A DNA stretch of 64,000 bases from an uncultured Eubacteriales bacterium (GCA_948467545.1 CAOKER010000005.1:62001-126000), one strand, 5' to 3'. Shown: positions 8,690-19,458, numbered from the stretch's first letter. Numbers and translations are program-made. Notes: a model not told the origin generated them from the sequence alone.

Positions 8690-9055
8690 ATGAACGATAT
8701 AATTGATATGACAGAGGGAAATAATATTTCCGAGGAAAACAGTGAATCCCGAAACCGCTGTCAATGTCCGTTGGAAAAAAGGACAAAGGAACGTTCCGAA
8801 AAAGAGCGAAAAGAGCTTATGAACCGTCTTAAAAGAATTGAAGGACAAATTCGCGGAATACAGCGAATGCTCGAAAATAATGCGTATTGTACTGATGTGA
8901 TGGTACAGGTTTCCGCGGTTAATTCAGCACTTAACGGTTTTAACAAGCTTTTGCTTGAAAATCATCTTCATACATGCGTTGCGGAAAATATCCGCCGGGG
9001 AAACGATGATATAATTGACGAGCTTGCGCTTCTGCTGCGTAAGCTGATGCGGTAG
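8690..9055 (+). CDS. csoR: Copper-sensing transcriptional repressor CsoR
   Basis: This 121-residue CsoR/RcnR-family repressor (all-alpha, DUF156 fold) carries the copper(I) ligand set at family spacing: Cys67, His92 and Cys96 (C-x24-H-x3-C). The DNA-contact helix includes RLKRIEGQIRGIQRML. It has a long N-terminal tail of about 40 residues with an extra CQC pair (Cys24, Cys26), absent from minimal CsoR proteins. I choose the ATG at 8690, since GGAG is 7 nt before it; the earlier in-frame ATG at 8684 is only 1 nt from that site. It is the first gene behind the palindromic operator and probably represses itself, copA and the chaperone gene. Confidence 0.94.
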   Translation: MNDIIDMTEGNNISEENSESRNRCQCPLEKRTKERSEKERKELMNRLKRIEGQIRGIQRMLENNAYCTDVMVQVSAVNSALNGFNKLLLENHLHTCVAENIRRGNDDIIDELALLLRKLMR

Positions 9056-9123
9056 CATGATTGTAGTTTTAGTTACGATCGGGCTTTCGGACCTATTAAA
9101 AAAGAAGGGAAGTATTGTAGTTA

Positions 9124-11763
9124 ATGAAGCAGTATAAAGTTACCGGAATGAGCTGCGCAGCCTGCAGCGCGAGGGTTGAAAAGGCGGTATCAAAGGTTTC
9201 CGGAGTGAGTTCGTGCTCCGTTAATCTTCTGACAGGTACAATGGGAGTCGATGGCAGCGCGTCATCTTCGGAGGTGATAAGAGCTGTCGAGGAGGCCGGA
9301 TACGGAGCTTCCGAAAAGGGAAGCGATGGCAGAACAAAGGACAATACGGACGAGGGATCTCTTAAAAATACCGAACTTTCCCAGATGAGAACCCGTCTGA
9401 TAGCTTCGCTTTGCTTTCTTATTCCGTTAATGTATATTTCTATGGGACATACGATGTGGAGCTGGCCGCTGCCATCCGTTTTGGCGGAAAATCATATTAT
9501 GCTCGGACTCATACAGCTTTTGCTTACCGCGGCGGTTATGGTAATAAATCAGAAATTTTTTATAAACGGATACCGCGGTTTTATACATCGCTCGCCTAAT
9601 ATGGATACTCTTGTATCGCTCGGAGCAGGAGCTTCCTTTTTGTACAGTGTAGTCGTTCTTTTTGCTATGACCGCAGCACAACAAAAAGGTGATACCGATT
9701 CCGTGATGCATTATATGCATGAATTTTATTTTGAGTCTGCCGCAATGATACTTACATTAATAACTGTGGGCAAGCTGCTCGAAGCACGTTCAAAAGGAAA
9801 AACGACAGATGCGCTCAAGGAGCTTATGAAACTGGCTCCCAAAACGGCTGTGGTGATTCGCGGAGGAACTGAGACGGAGATACCGGCATCGGAAGTCAGA
9901 ATCGGTGACAGGTTTGCAGTCAGACCGGGCGAGAGTATTCCTGTCGACGGAAGAATAATCGAAGGAGAGGGTGCTGTTGATGAGTCGTCTCTTACCGGAG
10001 AAAGTATACCGGTTGATAAGGCCGTCGGAGACAGCGTTTCCGCGGCGACGCTCAACCAGTCGGGCTACCTTGTTTGTGAGGCAACAAGGGTAGGAGAGGA
10101 TACTACCTTATCTCAGATAATTCAAATGGTGAGCGACGCTTCCGCAACAAAACCTCCTATTGCCAAAATTGCAGATAAGGTATCCGGAATATTTGTTCCG
10201 GCCGTTATAGCTGTTGCCGTAATTTCATTTGCCGTGTGGATGCTTGCGGGAGAAACGGTAGGGTATTCTCTTGCAAGGGCGATTTCGGTTCTTGTAATCA
10301 GCTGTCCGTGTGCTCTTGGTCTTGCGACGCCTGTCGCGATTATGGTCGGAAACGGTCTCGGAGCGAGAAACGGAATTCTTTTTAAGACTGCTGAATCGCT
10401 TGAGGAGACAGGGCGTATAAAAATTGTGGCGCTTGACAAAACAGGAACAATAACTCTTGGGGAGCCGCGTGTTACGGATATTATTCCGTCGGAGGAAATA
10501 TCGGAGGCGGAACTTCTGACTACGGCTTATTCGCTTGAAAGCCGCAGCGAGCACCCTCTTGCGAAAGCGATTCTTGCCGAAGCGGAAAAACGAGGACTTG
10601 CCATCAAGGAAATTGAAGGCTTTCGCGCGCTTCCCGGTAACGGTCTTACGGCAAGACTTGACGGTAAAAATATAGCCGGAGGAAGTTTCAGATTTATATC
10701 TGAGACAGCATCCGTGTCAGAGGATATACGCCGTATTTCCGACGAACTTTCCAATGACGGAAAAACCCCGCTGCTTTTCTGCCGCGAAACCGAGCTGCTC
10801 GGCATTATAGCTGTCGCGGACATAATTAAGGATGACAGTCCTGCGGCTGTAAGAGAGCTTCGCAGTATGGGAATTCGTGTTGTTATGTTGACCGGAGATA
10901 ACGAGAAAACCGCGGAAGCGATTGGGGTTCAGGCTGGCGTCGACGAGGTAATTGCGGGTGTTTTGCCGGATGGGAAGGAAGCAGTTATAAACAAGCTTAG
11001 GAAAAAAGCCAAGACCGCCATGGTGGGAGACGGAATAAACGATGCTCCCGCACTTACACGGGCCGATATTGGTATAGCAATCGGAGCGGGGACGGATGTT
11101 GCAATCGATGCCGCGGATGTTGTGCTTATGAAAAGCCGTCTCAGCGATGTTCCGGCTGCAATAAGACTCAGCCGGGCAACTCTTCGCAATATCCATGAGA
11201 ATTTATTTTGGGCGTTTTTCTACAATGTAATCGGTATACCGCTTGCGGCAGGCGTATGGATACCGCTGACGGGGTGGACACTCAACCCCATGTTCGGCGC
11301 GGCAGCAATGAGTCTTTCAAGCGTCTGCGTTGTCGCAAATGCTCTGAGACTCGGATTGTTTAAAATTTATGACAGCTCACGCGATAAACGGTATTCAGGC
11401 AAATCGGATGTTCGCATTACTGATTCTAATTCGGTCAAGGAATCATTTGAAGAATCTTGCGATATTGCAAACGGCTGTCCGTCAGATTCGGCTCGGATAA
11501 CTCCGAACCATCCTTCGGGTATGAACGCATACGTGAATAATGCCGATGTAAATGAGATTACTTTGAAAATCAAGGGAATGATGTGCGGTCATTGCGAGGC
11601 GAGAATAAAAAAGGCGCTTGAGGCACTCGATGGTACCGTCAGTGCTGAAGCTGATTATAAAACGGGAATTGCGGTTTTAAAGACCTCGGCGCCTGTTTCC
11701 GATAAGCTTATTCGTGATACGATAAAAAAAGAGGGATACAGGCTCTTGTCTGTTAAAAGATAA
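9124..11763 (+). CDS. copA: Copper-exporting P1B-type ATPase
   Basis: This 879-residue P1B-type ATPase pumps Cu(I) out of the cytoplasm. Domains in order: an N-terminal heavy-metal-associated domain with GMSCAAC (Cys11, Cys14), membrane helices, the actuator loop (TGES), the transmembrane copper site SCPCALG (Cys394, Cys396), the phosphorylation motif DKTGT (Asp438), the nucleotide-binding domain with HP (SEHPLAKA), the hinge [10 protein letters not shown], and two final helices. Unusually, a linker of about 65 residues then leads to a second metal-binding domain at the extreme C-terminus ([15 protein letters not shown], Cys821 and Cys824). It lies 68 nt after csoR, in the same operon. Confidence 0.97.
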   Translation: MKQYKVTGMSCAACSARVEKAVSKVSGVSSCSVNLLTGTMGVDGSASSSEVIRAVEEAGYGASEKGSDGRTKDNTDEGSLKNTELSQMRTRLIASLCFLIPLMYISMGHTMWSWPLPSVLAENHIMLGLIQLLLTAAVMVINQKFFINGYRGFIHRSPNMDTLVSLGAGASFLYSVVVLFAMTAAQQKGDTDSVMHYMHEFYFESAAMILTLITVGKLLEARSKGKTTDALKELMKLAPKTAVVIRGGTETEIPASEVRIGDRFAVRPGESIPVDGRIIEGEGAVDESSLTGESIPVDKAVGDSVSAATLNQSGYLVCEATRVGEDTTLSQIIQMVSDASATKPPIAKIADKVSGIFVPAVIAVAVISFAVWMLAGETVGYSLARAISVLVISCPCALGLATPVAIMVGNGLGARNGILFKTAESLEETGRIKIVALDKTGTITLGEPRVTDIIPSEEISEAELLTTAYSLESRSEHPLAKAILAEAEKRGLAIKEIEGFRALPGNGLTARLDGKNIAGGSFRFISETASVSEDIRRISDELSNDGKTPLLFCRETELLGIIAVADIIKDDSPAAVRELRSMGIRVVMLTGDNEKTAEAIGVQAGVDEVIAGVLPDGKEAVINKLRKKAKTAMVGDGINDAPALTRADIGIAIGAGTDVAIDAADVVLMKSRLSDVPAAIRLSRATLRNIHENLFWAFFYNVIGIPLAAGVWIPLTGWTLNPMFGAAAMSLSSVCVVANALRLGLFKIYDSSRDKRYSGKSDVRITDSNSVKESFEESCDIANGCPSDSARITPNHPSGMNAYVNNADVNEITLKIKGMMCGHCEARIKKALEALDGTVSAEADYKTGIAVLKTSAPVSDKLIRDTIKKEGYRLLSVKR

Positions 11764-11805
11764 ATAAGGTCTTATTTTTTCATTTGTTAACGTATAGGTA
11801 AAATT

Positions 11806-11848
11806 GTTTTCGGGTATTTGCTTAAGATGCATTTTATATACCGAAAAC
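11806..11848 (+). repeat. Hairpin between copA and the chaperone gene
   Basis: GTTTTCGGGTAT (11806-11817) pairs with ATACCGAAAAC (11838-11848), leaving one bulged G and a 20-nt loop. No U-run follows, so it is not a plain terminator. It could stabilise the copA message end or tune expression of the following small gene. Confidence 0.6.
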
Positions 11849-11887
11849 AGATATATTTTAAGTATTTACGAAAGGGATGTATAATTT

Positions 11888-12142
11888 ATGTACGAAATTA
11901 TTTTAGGTGTAGAGGGTATGAAATGCGGGATGTGCGAAGCGCATGTGAATGATGCAATACGAAAGAATTTTAAAGTGAAAAAGGTTGAATCATCTCATGG
12001 AAAATCTCAGACGGTTATAATATCGGAGACTGAAATTGCTCAGGATGAGCTTAATTCGGTAATTTCAGAAACCGGTTATAAGGTTACCTCATTTTCTGTA
12101 AAGCCGTATGAGAAAAAAGGATTTTTTTCTTCCCGAAAATAA
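11888..12142 (+). CDS. CopZ-like copper chaperone (heavy-metal-associated domain protein)
   Basis: This 84-residue protein is one heavy-metal-associated domain. The metal loop is GMKCGMCEAHV, with the usual MxCxxC ligand pair; the residues between the cysteines are Gly-Met. The extra C-terminus is short and basic (KPYEKKGFFSSRK). The family delivers Cu(I) to the ATPase or to CsoR. It is 124 nt after copA, behind GAAAGG at 12 nt, and before the operon's terminator. It is likely part of the same copper regulon, although a separate promoter in the gap is not excluded. Confidence 0.88.
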   Translation: MYEIILGVEGMKCGMCEAHVNDAIRKNFKVKKVESSHGKSQTVIISETEIAQDELNSVISETGYKVTSFSVKPYEKKGFFSSRK

Positions 12143-12168
12143 TCCGTAAACAAGTGAATAATATTATG

Positions 12169-12212
12169 AAAACTCGGTTCGAGAGGTATTACTTCAGCGG
12201 ACCGAGTTTTTC
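12169..12212 (+). terminator. Intrinsic terminator of the copper operon
   Basis: AAAACTCGGT (12169-12178) pairs with ACCGAGTTTT (12201-12210) over a 22-nt loop and ends in a T-run. It follows the chaperone gene by 26 nt. Confidence 0.8.
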
Positions 12213-12257
12213 TATATGCCGCCTATTAATATAGCATATAATTTTGAAGAAAAGCTC

Positions 12258-12286
12258 TTGACTCAAAACACAAACTATGCTACCAT
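12258..12286 (+). promoter_or_regulatory. Probable promoter of the GH106-like pair
   Basis: TTGACT (12258-12263) and TACCAT (12281-12286) are 17 nt apart, with the predicted start about 50 nt before the first hydrolase gene. The -10 is weak, which would suit an activated promoter. Confidence 0.55.
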
Positions 12287-12345
12287 TAAATTTGAAATTT
12301 ATCATCGTTTTTTGAAAAATAAAGTAATCTGGGAAGTAAAGGGAT

Positions 12346-15288
12346 ATGAATAAGATTGAAGAGCTGAAAAAAGATATTGCTGAGAATTCGATTACGCACG
12401 GGAGTCTTCCGTTTTGGAGCTGGAATGACCGTCTTGAGGAGGAGGAGCTTCGAAGACAGATCAGAATAATGAAAAAACTCGGAATGAACGGTTTTTTCAT
12501 GCATGCACGCTGCGGTCTTGAAACCGAATATTTGAGCGACGAGTGGTACAGCTGTGTACAGGCGTGTGTTGACGAGGCAAAGAAACAGGGCATGGAGGCG
12601 TGGTCATACGATGAGAACGGATGGCCGAGCGGTTTTGCCGGAGGAATATTGTTGAAAAATACAGAGAATCAGGCTCAGTACCTTGAGCTTGTTAAATCGG
12701 GCTCATATCCTGAATGTGACGAATCGCTTCTTGGTGTGTATACTGTCAGAGGAGATATGCTCACTGAGTGTGAGTGCGGCTGCGGAGCAGAGGAATATTA
12801 TTCTGTATATATGCGCCGCGACAGCTCATATGTAGATACATTGGACGCTTCTGTTACGGCACAGTTTATCGCCGCAACCCATGAGGAATATAAAAAGAGA
12901 ATAGCACCCGGAGATTTTGGTACTGCAATGCCCGGATTCTTTACTGACGAGCCGCAGTATTTCAGGACCGCGGTTCCGTGGTCAAAGGTACTGCCGGATG
13001 CTTTTGAGAGAGAGTACGGTTACAGTATTTATTCTGCGCTTCCCGCCATGTTTATTGATTTTAAAGGTGCGGAAAAATTTCGGTATGATTATTATCGTCT
13101 GTGCCATCTTTTGTTTATAAATAATTTTATTAAGCCTATTTATGAGTGGTGTGAGAAAAACGGCTGCATGGTAACCGGTCATGCGGTTGAGGAATCCACG
13201 CTTTCAGGTCAGATGTGGTGCTGCGGCGGCGTTATGCCTTTTTATGAGTATGAGCACATTCCCGGAATAGATTATCTCGGACGGGGACTTGCTTCCGATA
13301 TTGCTCCGAAGCAGCTTGGATCGGTGTGCGCTCAGCTTGGAAAGAAAAAGGCAATATCGGAGATGTTTGCCTGCTGCGGATGGGATGTAAAGCCTTTAGA
13401 GCTTAAACGTATAGCGGAGCTGCAATACGCCGGCGGAGTGAATATGATGTGCCAGCATCTTTATTCATATACCGAGCGCGGTCAGCGCAAGCGTGATTAT
13501 CCGGCACACTATTCGGAGCATAATCCGTGGCAGCCGTATCTTTCGGATTTTAACAGATTTTTTAATAATCTCGGCTATACGCTTTCACTCGGCAAGGAGT
13601 ATGTTACAACTCTTGTTATCCATCCGATACACAGCGCGTGGATGAAATATAAGCGGCACCTTGATGCGGCTTCGATCGAAGAGCTTGAAAGAAAATTTTC
13701 CGATTTGGTCGGAAAACTGTCCTCCGCTCAGCTGCCTTATCATTTCGGCGACGAAACAATGCTGGCGAGGCTGGCGTCTGTAAAAAAAGAAGGCGACTCT
13801 GTTCGTCTTATTGTGGGGAACTGTGCATATAAATATGTTATATTACCATTTGTCTATACAATAGATTCGTCTACCGAGAAGCTGCTTCGTGAGTTTATCT
13901 CGCTCGGAGGAAAAGTTTATCTGTATGACGGACGTCCGTATGCGGTAGACGGCCGAGAAGCTGATCTTTCATTTCTCAGCTCAAGCTGTACTTTTGACGA
14001 AATCACCGAAGATCGTGACGCCTTGCTCTCTGCGGGTGCCGCAGATACTTCGGAGCTCAGAATGACGGTACGTATAACCGATTTCGGAAGAATTTTTTAT
14101 ATAGTAAATCTTTCGGACCGTTCTTTAAAGAATATTGGACTTAGAATAAAAAACTGCTCCGGAGTTGTTTCGCTCGACATGGACGCTTTGAAAGAAAGCA
14201 ATGCTGCGTACACGTCGCAGAACGGAGAACTTTTCGTAAGGTTTGAGCTCGATTCGTGCGAATCGGTTGTTTTTGTTGAAAAAAGCGGAGCTGAGATGTG
14301 CGCGTATAAAACCGAAGAATATGAAACTATTGTGCTTCCGAAGCGAATGACATTTGTCCGCAGACCGAAAAACTGTATTAATCTCGATTGTGCGCGGATT
14401 TCATATGACGGCATAAATTACGGAAGCTGCCTGCCGATACCGTGCATCAAAGATAAGCTTTACCGTGAAAGGTATGAGGGCAGGCTTTGGGTTCGGTACA
14501 GCTTTGAAATATGCGAGCCGATTCAGAGAATTCATGCCGCTGTTGAGCCGATGAAAAATTGTCTGCTTGAAATTAACGGAGAAGCTGTTTCCCCGGACGA
14601 CGGTTATTTTTATGACAGAACTTTCCGTACATTCGATATAGCGCAGCAGATTCATACCGGATTTAACAGTATTGTGGTTTCATTTGATTATTTTCAGCGC
14701 GAACATGTTTATCATGTTCTTTTTGACAGGGTGTCAGAATCTTTGCGCAACTGTCTTTCGTTTGATACCGAGGTGGAAAGTATCTATCTGTTCGGAGATT
14801 TCAGAGTTATAACAGATATGGAGAAGTTCACCTTCAGTGAACGCGAGAGTCTTATTTATACCGGCGGATTCAAGCTTGCGCGTCAGTCTGACAGCGTTGA
14901 CTCCTCTGATATTGTACGTGACGGCTATCCTTTTTACGGCGGACTTATAGATGTTAAAACGGATTATGATTATAAGAGAGGATGTGCGACGGTTCTCAGT
15001 CTTCGGGGAAGATATTCTCTTGCGGATGTATATGTCGAAGGACGACATGCGGGACTTCTTATGTTTAAAAATAAAATAGATCTTGCGCCGTATCTTCACG
15101 AAGGTATAAATGAAATTGAGATAAAGCTTTATAACTCTATGCGGAATTTGATGGGACCGCATCACAGAAGTGATCCGGAGCCGTATGCCGTTTCTCCGGG
15201 GACATTTTCATTTGAGGGTGAATGGCAAGGGGACTTTTGTCCGGAATACAAGGAACGTTACAGTTTTGTACGTTTCGGAATAAATTGA
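12346..15288 (+). CDS. GH106-like glycoside hydrolase (alpha-L-rhamnosidase-like)
   Basis: This 980-residue protein opens with PFWSWND (22-28), followed by the QI..MKKLGMNGFFMHAR pattern typical of the GH106/alpha-L-rhamnosidase-like family. Candidate catalytic acids are Glu202 in FTDEP and Glu339 in SEMFACCGW, both placed as in its two paralogs here. The C-terminal third is beta-rich, with a galactose-binding-like segment ending near NLMGPHH. There is no signal peptide, so it probably acts on imported oligosaccharides in the cytoplasm. The ATG follows a GGGAAG/AAAGGG region. A paralog follows after 28 nt, so the two are co-transcribed. GH106 enzymes release rhamnose from pectin-type glycans, but these divergent Clostridial forms may have another specificity. 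Confidence 0.82.
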   Translation: MNKIEELKKDIAENSITHGSLPFWSWNDRLEEEELRRQIRIMKKLGMNGFFMHARCGLETEYLSDEWYSCVQACVDEAKKQGMEAWSYDENGWPSGFAGGILLKNTENQAQYLELVKSGSYPECDESLLGVYTVRGDMLTECECGCGAEEYYSVYMRRDSSYVDTLDASVTAQFIAATHEEYKKRIAPGDFGTAMPGFFTDEPQYFRTAVPWSKVLPDAFEREYGYSIYSALPAMFIDFKGAEKFRYDYYRLCHLLFINNFIKPIYEWCEKNGCMVTGHAVEESTLSGQMWCCGGVMPFYEYEHIPGIDYLGRGLASDIAPKQLGSVCAQLGKKKAISEMFACCGWDVKPLELKRIAELQYAGGVNMMCQHLYSYTERGQRKRDYPAHYSEHNPWQPYLSDFNRFFNNLGYTLSLGKEYVTTLVIHPIHSAWMKYKRHLDAASIEELERKFSDLVGKLSSAQLPYHFGDETMLARLASVKKEGDSVRLIVGNCAYKYVILPFVYTIDSSTEKLLREFISLGGKVYLYDGRPYAVDGREADLSFLSSSCTFDEITEDRDALLSAGAADTSELRMTVRITDFGRIFYIVNLSDRSLKNIGLRIKNCSGVVSLDMDALKESNAAYTSQNGELFVRFELDSCESVVFVEKSGAEMCAYKTEEYETIVLPKRMTFVRRPKNCINLDCARISYDGINYGSCLPIPCIKDKLYRERYEGRLWVRYSFEICEPIQRIHAAVEPMKNCLLEINGEAVSPDDGYFYDRTFRTFDIAQQIHTGFNSIVVSFDYFQREHVYHVLFDRVSESLRNCLSFDTEVESIYLFGDFRVITDMEKFTFSERESLIYTGGFKLARQSDSVDSSDIVRDGYPFYGGLIDVKTDYDYKRGCATVLSLRGRYSLADVYVEGRHAGLLMFKNKIDLAPYLHEGINEIEIKLYNSMRNLMGPHHRSDPEPYAVSPGTFSFEGEWQGDFCPEYKERYSFVRFGIN

Positions 15289-15316
15289 ATTTGATCAAAA
15301 GGAATGGTCATAGACA

Positions 15317-18300
15317 GTGAATAAGGGCGATTTAAATAAAACAATAGCAAAACCGGGAGCTGAGAGGAGAGGCAAACCGTTTTGGGCATGGAACGGCGAG
15401 CTTTGTGCCGAAGAGATACGCCGTCAGGTCAATGTTATGAAGGAGATGGGTTTCGGCGGCTTTTTTATGCATTCCCGCGCCGGACTCGGAACAGAATATC
15501 TCGGAAGCGAGTGGATGGATATGATAGAGACGGCGGCAGACGAGGCCGAGAAGCTTGGAATGGAGGCTTGGCTTTACGACGAGGACCGCTGGCCGAGCGG
15601 AAGCGCGGGGGGACTTGTTACGGAGGATTCCCGCTTTTGTATGAAGTCGCTTGTAATGACGGTACTTCCGCTCAGGCTGTATGAAGTTCGCCGCGGAGAT
15701 ATTTACTCGGACGAGAAAACATATTCGGTTTTTGCCGCGTCGGTTGACGGTCTTGACCTTTATGCCTACGGTAAAATTGATGAGTCCGCGGACATAGAAC
15801 GGTGGTATAATGAAAGCGATCCTAATGGAAACGGTAAGGCGGTTATACTGCTTTTCTCTGTTGTTTCGGATTCACCTTCGAGCGCCTATAACGGAGCCAC
15901 CTACATAGATACGATGAACCGCGCGGCAACCGAGAGGTTTATAGAACTTACGCACGAAAGGTATGCGGAGCGTTTTGAAGACAGGTTTGGAAAATCTATA
16001 AAAGGAATCTTTACGGATGAGCCGCATCGCGGGCATGCTATGGATGACGCCAGGAGGAATAAGGACGGCTCGATTTCATGTTCGCTTGCCTGGACCGAGG
16101 ATTTTTTTGACGAATTTGAAAAACGGTACGGATACGATGCAGTCCGGCGCTTGCCTGAGATTTTTTTCAGGCTTGGAGGAGAAATTGTCTCCGACGTCCG
16201 GCATGATTGGTTTGATCTTGCATGCAATCTTTTTATAGAACGGTTTGCGGTACCGATAAATGAATGGTGTAAAAATCACAATCTTATATTAACAGGGCAT
16301 GTTCTCCATGAGGATTCACTTACAAATCAGTCTGTTCCAAATGGTTCTGTTATGCGGTTTTATGAACATATGGGATATCCGGGAGTAGATGTTCTTACGG
16401 AGGAAAACAAATGCTATTGGATAGTAAAGCAGCTTGAATCTTCCGCACGTCAGCTTGGAAAGAAAACGATGCTTTCAGAACTTTATGGCTGTACGGGCTG
16501 GCAGTTTGACATGAAAGGACATAAGTCTGTCGGCGATTGGCAGGCGCTTTTCGGAATAAATCTCCGCTGTCCGCATCTTTCATGGTATACTATGGAGGGC
16601 GAGGCAAAGCGCGATTATCCTGCGAGCATATTTTACCAGTCTCCGTTTTATAAATATTATAATATAATTGAAACGTACTTTGCGAGATTCGGAACGCTTG
16701 TTTCCGAATCGGAACGTCAGTGCGATCTGCTTGTTTTAAATCCAGTAGAGTCCGTTTGGTCGGCCGCGCATCTCGGATGGGCGAATTGGATATTTTCCGC
16801 GGATAAAACTGCGGATTCGCTTCAAACTCATTATGCGAATGTTTTCAAGATGCTTGAAGGGGCGCATATTGATTTTGACTATGGAGAGGAGCAGATGCTT
16901 GCAGAGATGTGGAATATCGGCAGGGACGAGAAAGGGCGGGCTGTCCTTGTTCTCGGCGAGGCGTCATACCGAACGGTTCTTGTCAGCGGTATGCTGACTG
17001 TCAGAAGCACTACGCTCAGCATACTTCGCCGTTTCGCCGCGGAGGGCGGAAGAGTTTTGTTTACAGAGGATATTCCCGAATACGTTGACGCAAGAAGGTC
17101 CGAGGAGGCAAAGCTTCTTGCACGAGACTGTACGGTTATTAAATTTGATGAAATCTCGGTTTCTTCTGCGGTAATCCGCGGCTCCGAATTCTGTGTTTCA
17201 CTCTCCGACGGGGATCGTGAATGTCAGGATGTGTACGTGAGGATCGGTACTTTAGATCCAGGCAGACTGATGTGTGCGGCTATTGTGAATACGGATACCG
17301 AAAACGGCAAAAACGGTCTTGTGCTTCGTGTAAAAACCGGCAGGCCGTATCATGTTGAGCAGTGGGACTTAATGACGGGTAAAAAATTCTCTGCCGCCGG
17401 AAACAGTATTTATGCGGACGGTTACATGTGTGTGTATGTCTCTGTAGCGGCGGCAGGAAGTGTATTTTATATTTTTTCCGACGAGTACGATCGTACCTTG
17501 CCGTCTGTACCTGAATACGGCTCTGTTACGTCTTGTATACCGGTAACGGAAAGCGTCGAATATGAGCTTTCGGAGGATAACGCCTGCGTTCTTGACTTCG
17601 CAAAATGGCGTTTTTCGGGAGGCGAATGGCGGCGGCAGGAGGATATTCTCCGCGCGGACAGAAAAATCCGGGAGCATTTCGGTATTGAGTGCAGGAGCGG
17701 AGAGATGTTCCAGCCGTGGTATATTAAAAAGCGCGGAATCAGAAGCTTCGGCGGAATTGAACTGGAATTTGAATTTTTTATAGACAGTATGCCGTCAAAA
17801 CAAATATATCTTGCGATCGAACGTCCGGAAAATTTTGATATAAAGATAAACGGCAGACCTTTGAAGGAAAAAAACGGAGATTTTTGGATTGATTGCTGCT
17901 TTACAAAGATTGCGGTAGATTCGTCGATGCTTCGCTTTGGAAGAAATACAATAAATCTGTCCGGAAAATATACGGAACTTACAAATTTAGAGGCTTTATA
18001 CTTAGTTGGAAACTTCGGAGTGTCATTTGTCAGACATACTGTTTCTCTGAATAAGCTTCCGGAAAAGCTGAATTTTGAAGAATTGTACCGCAATCGGCTT
18101 CCGTTTTATACTGGTGAGGTAATATATAAACTTTCCGGAGAAATGTTTAAACGGCTGCTTCCGGCAGATATATCTGAAAGCTTGTGCCGCAGTGCACAGA
18201 AAAAAGTTTTCCTCCGGGTTGATTCATTTGCCGGTTCGATGCTGATTGTACGTGCGGAGGGTATGGCGGATATTCCGATGATCAGCGATCCGTTTGAGGC

Positions 18301-18538
18301 GGATATAACCGAGGCGGTGAAAGCGGGAAGTGAAGTTGAGCTTGTACTTGTCGGAACGAGAAGAAATCTGTTCGGGCCTCTTCATCTTACGCCTGCATAC
18401 AGCAAATCATACGGTCCGGATTCGTTTATGACTTCCGGAGAAAGCTATGATGACGGTTATGTTTTGACACGGAGCGGAGTTACCGGTCTCTCTCTTGTTG
18501 TAAGAGAACCGAGCAGCATAAAAACGCATAAATTGTAA
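15317..18538 (+). CDS. GH106-like glycoside hydrolase (second paralog)
   Basis: This 1073-residue paralog of the preceding gene shares PFWAWNG near the N-terminus, GFFMHSRAGLGTEYLGSEW, the candidate catalytic Glu235 in FTDEP and Glu388 in LSELYGCTGW, and a C-terminal NLFGPLH segment. It begins at a GTG with AAAAGG 14 nt upstream. There is no signal peptide. The two enzymes are clearly different in sequence, so they probably act on different linkages of one glycan rather than being a recent duplication. No sugar transporter or regulator is beside them, so the substrate cannot be named. Confidence 0.82.
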   Translation: MNKGDLNKTIAKPGAERRGKPFWAWNGELCAEEIRRQVNVMKEMGFGGFFMHSRAGLGTEYLGSEWMDMIETAADEAEKLGMEAWLYDEDRWPSGSAGGLVTEDSRFCMKSLVMTVLPLRLYEVRRGDIYSDEKTYSVFAASVDGLDLYAYGKIDESADIERWYNESDPNGNGKAVILLFSVVSDSPSSAYNGATYIDTMNRAATERFIELTHERYAERFEDRFGKSIKGIFTDEPHRGHAMDDARRNKDGSISCSLAWTEDFFDEFEKRYGYDAVRRLPEIFFRLGGEIVSDVRHDWFDLACNLFIERFAVPINEWCKNHNLILTGHVLHEDSLTNQSVPNGSVMRFYEHMGYPGVDVLTEENKCYWIVKQLESSARQLGKKTMLSELYGCTGWQFDMKGHKSVGDWQALFGINLRCPHLSWYTMEGEAKRDYPASIFYQSPFYKYYNIIETYFARFGTLVSESERQCDLLVLNPVESVWSAAHLGWANWIFSADKTADSLQTHYANVFKMLEGAHIDFDYGEEQMLAEMWNIGRDEKGRAVLVLGEASYRTVLVSGMLTVRSTTLSILRRFAAEGGRVLFTEDIPEYVDARRSEEAKLLARDCTVIKFDEISVSSAVIRGSEFCVSLSDGDRECQDVYVRIGTLDPGRLMCAAIVNTDTENGKNGLVLRVKTGRPYHVEQWDLMTGKKFSAAGNSIYADGYMCVYVSVAAAGSVFYIFSDEYDRTLPSVPEYGSVTSCIPVTESVEYELSEDNACVLDFAKWRFSGGEWRRQEDILRADRKIREHFGIECRSGEMFQPWYIKKRGIRSFGGIELEFEFFIDSMPSKQIYLAIERPENFDIKINGRPLKEKNGDFWIDCCFTKIAVDSSMLRFGRNTINLSGKYTELTNLEALYLVGNFGVSFVRHTVSLNKLPEKLNFEELYRNRLPFYTGEVIYKLSGEMFKRLLPADISESLCRSAQKKVFLRVDSFAGSMLIVRAEGMADIPMISDPFEADITEAVKAGSEVELVLVGTRRNLFGPLHLTPAYSKSYGPDSFMTSGESYDDGYVLTRSGVTGLSLVVREPSSIKTHKL

Positions 18539-18633
18539 TTGCTTTCAGCTGTCTGAGTTATATTATCATTCTGACTGAAGGCGGATTAAAAAATAAACAG
18601 AAAAGAATATGTATGAAAGGCTTGGTTGTGAAT

Positions 18634-19260
18634 ATGAACAAAATGGAATGGAAAGGATCAGCGCTTCTGGCTCCTGTTCCTCCTGCACTTGTAACCTGTT
18701 CTTCCGAAACGGATGACGGAGAAGTAATAAACAATATTCTTACGGTTGCATGGACGGGAATTGTTTGTTCAAAGCCTGCAAAAACATATATATCTTTGCG
18801 TCCTTCCAGATATTCATATGAGATTGTAAGAAAAAGCGGAGAGTTTGTAATAAATTTAACGACGGAGAAGCTTGTAAAAGCGGCTGATTTCTGTGGGGTA
18901 CGTTCGGGACGGAATCTTGATAAATTTAAGGCCTGCGGGCTTCATACTGCCCAGGCTTCAAAGGTTCGCGCTCCGCTTCTTGCAGAAAGTCCTGTTTCCT
19001 TGGAGTGCCGAGTTTTCGAGGCTAAGGAGCTTGGAAGCCATGTGATGTTTCTTGCGGATATTGTCGCCGTTGATGTTGACGAGAACATCGTCGACAGTGA
19101 GGGAAGGCTTATGATTGAGCGCGCCGGTCTTATAGCGTATGCTCACGGAGATTATTTTTCGCTCGGCCGCCGTCTCGGAGATTTTGGATTTTCGGTCAGA
19201 AAAAAAAGAAAAAACGCTTATGGAAAAAGACCGCCTAAGTCAAACGCAAGTCGGAAATAA
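18634..19260 (+). CDS. Flavin reductase-like (FMN-binding split-barrel) protein
   Basis: This protein of about 208 residues has the split-barrel flavin reductase pattern: a conserved PVPPALVTC segment near the start, TVAWTGIVCSKPAKTYISLRP in the FMN-binding strand region (residues about 40-60), and FVINL..ADFCG. Members bind FMN and either reduce it with NAD(P)H or act as small flavin or iron reductases. Start choice: the ATG at 18634 lies 13 nt after GAAAGG, matching the spacing used by many genes here; a GTG at 18628 and an ATG at 18613 are alternatives. The basic C-terminal tail (RKKRKNAYGKRPPKSN) is unusual. Confidence 0.85.
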   Translation: MNKMEWKGSALLAPVPPALVTCSSETDDGEVINNILTVAWTGIVCSKPAKTYISLRPSRYSYEIVRKSGEFVINLTTEKLVKAADFCGVRSGRNLDKFKACGLHTAQASKVRAPLLAESPVSLECRVFEAKELGSHVMFLADIVAVDVDENIVDSEGRLMIERAGLIAYAHGDYFSLGRRLGDFGFSVRKKRKNAYGKRPPKSNASRK

Positions 19261-19268
19261 TATTAGAC

Positions 19269-19297
19269 TTGACAAAAATAATGAATTAATATATAAT
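19269..19297 (+). promoter_or_regulatory. Perfect consensus promoter before the PqqD-like gene
   Basis: TTGACA (19269-19274) and TATAAT (19292-19297) are separated by 17 nt. The transcript would carry a leader of about 155 nt, in which AATACC (about 19352) and GGTATT (about 19385) can pair around a GC-rich loop. Confidence 0.85.
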
Positions 19298-19458
19298 TTA
19301 CACACTGCAGAGATGTTCTTTTATATTTTTTTATGATTTAAAACAAGCTGAATACCGGCTATGCGGCATGAGCGGGTACGTTCGGTATTGTAGAATGTCT
19401 ATTGTGTTTTATCATTTCTAAACTTCTGCGGAGAAAAACTGAGAGAGGTTTTTATTTA

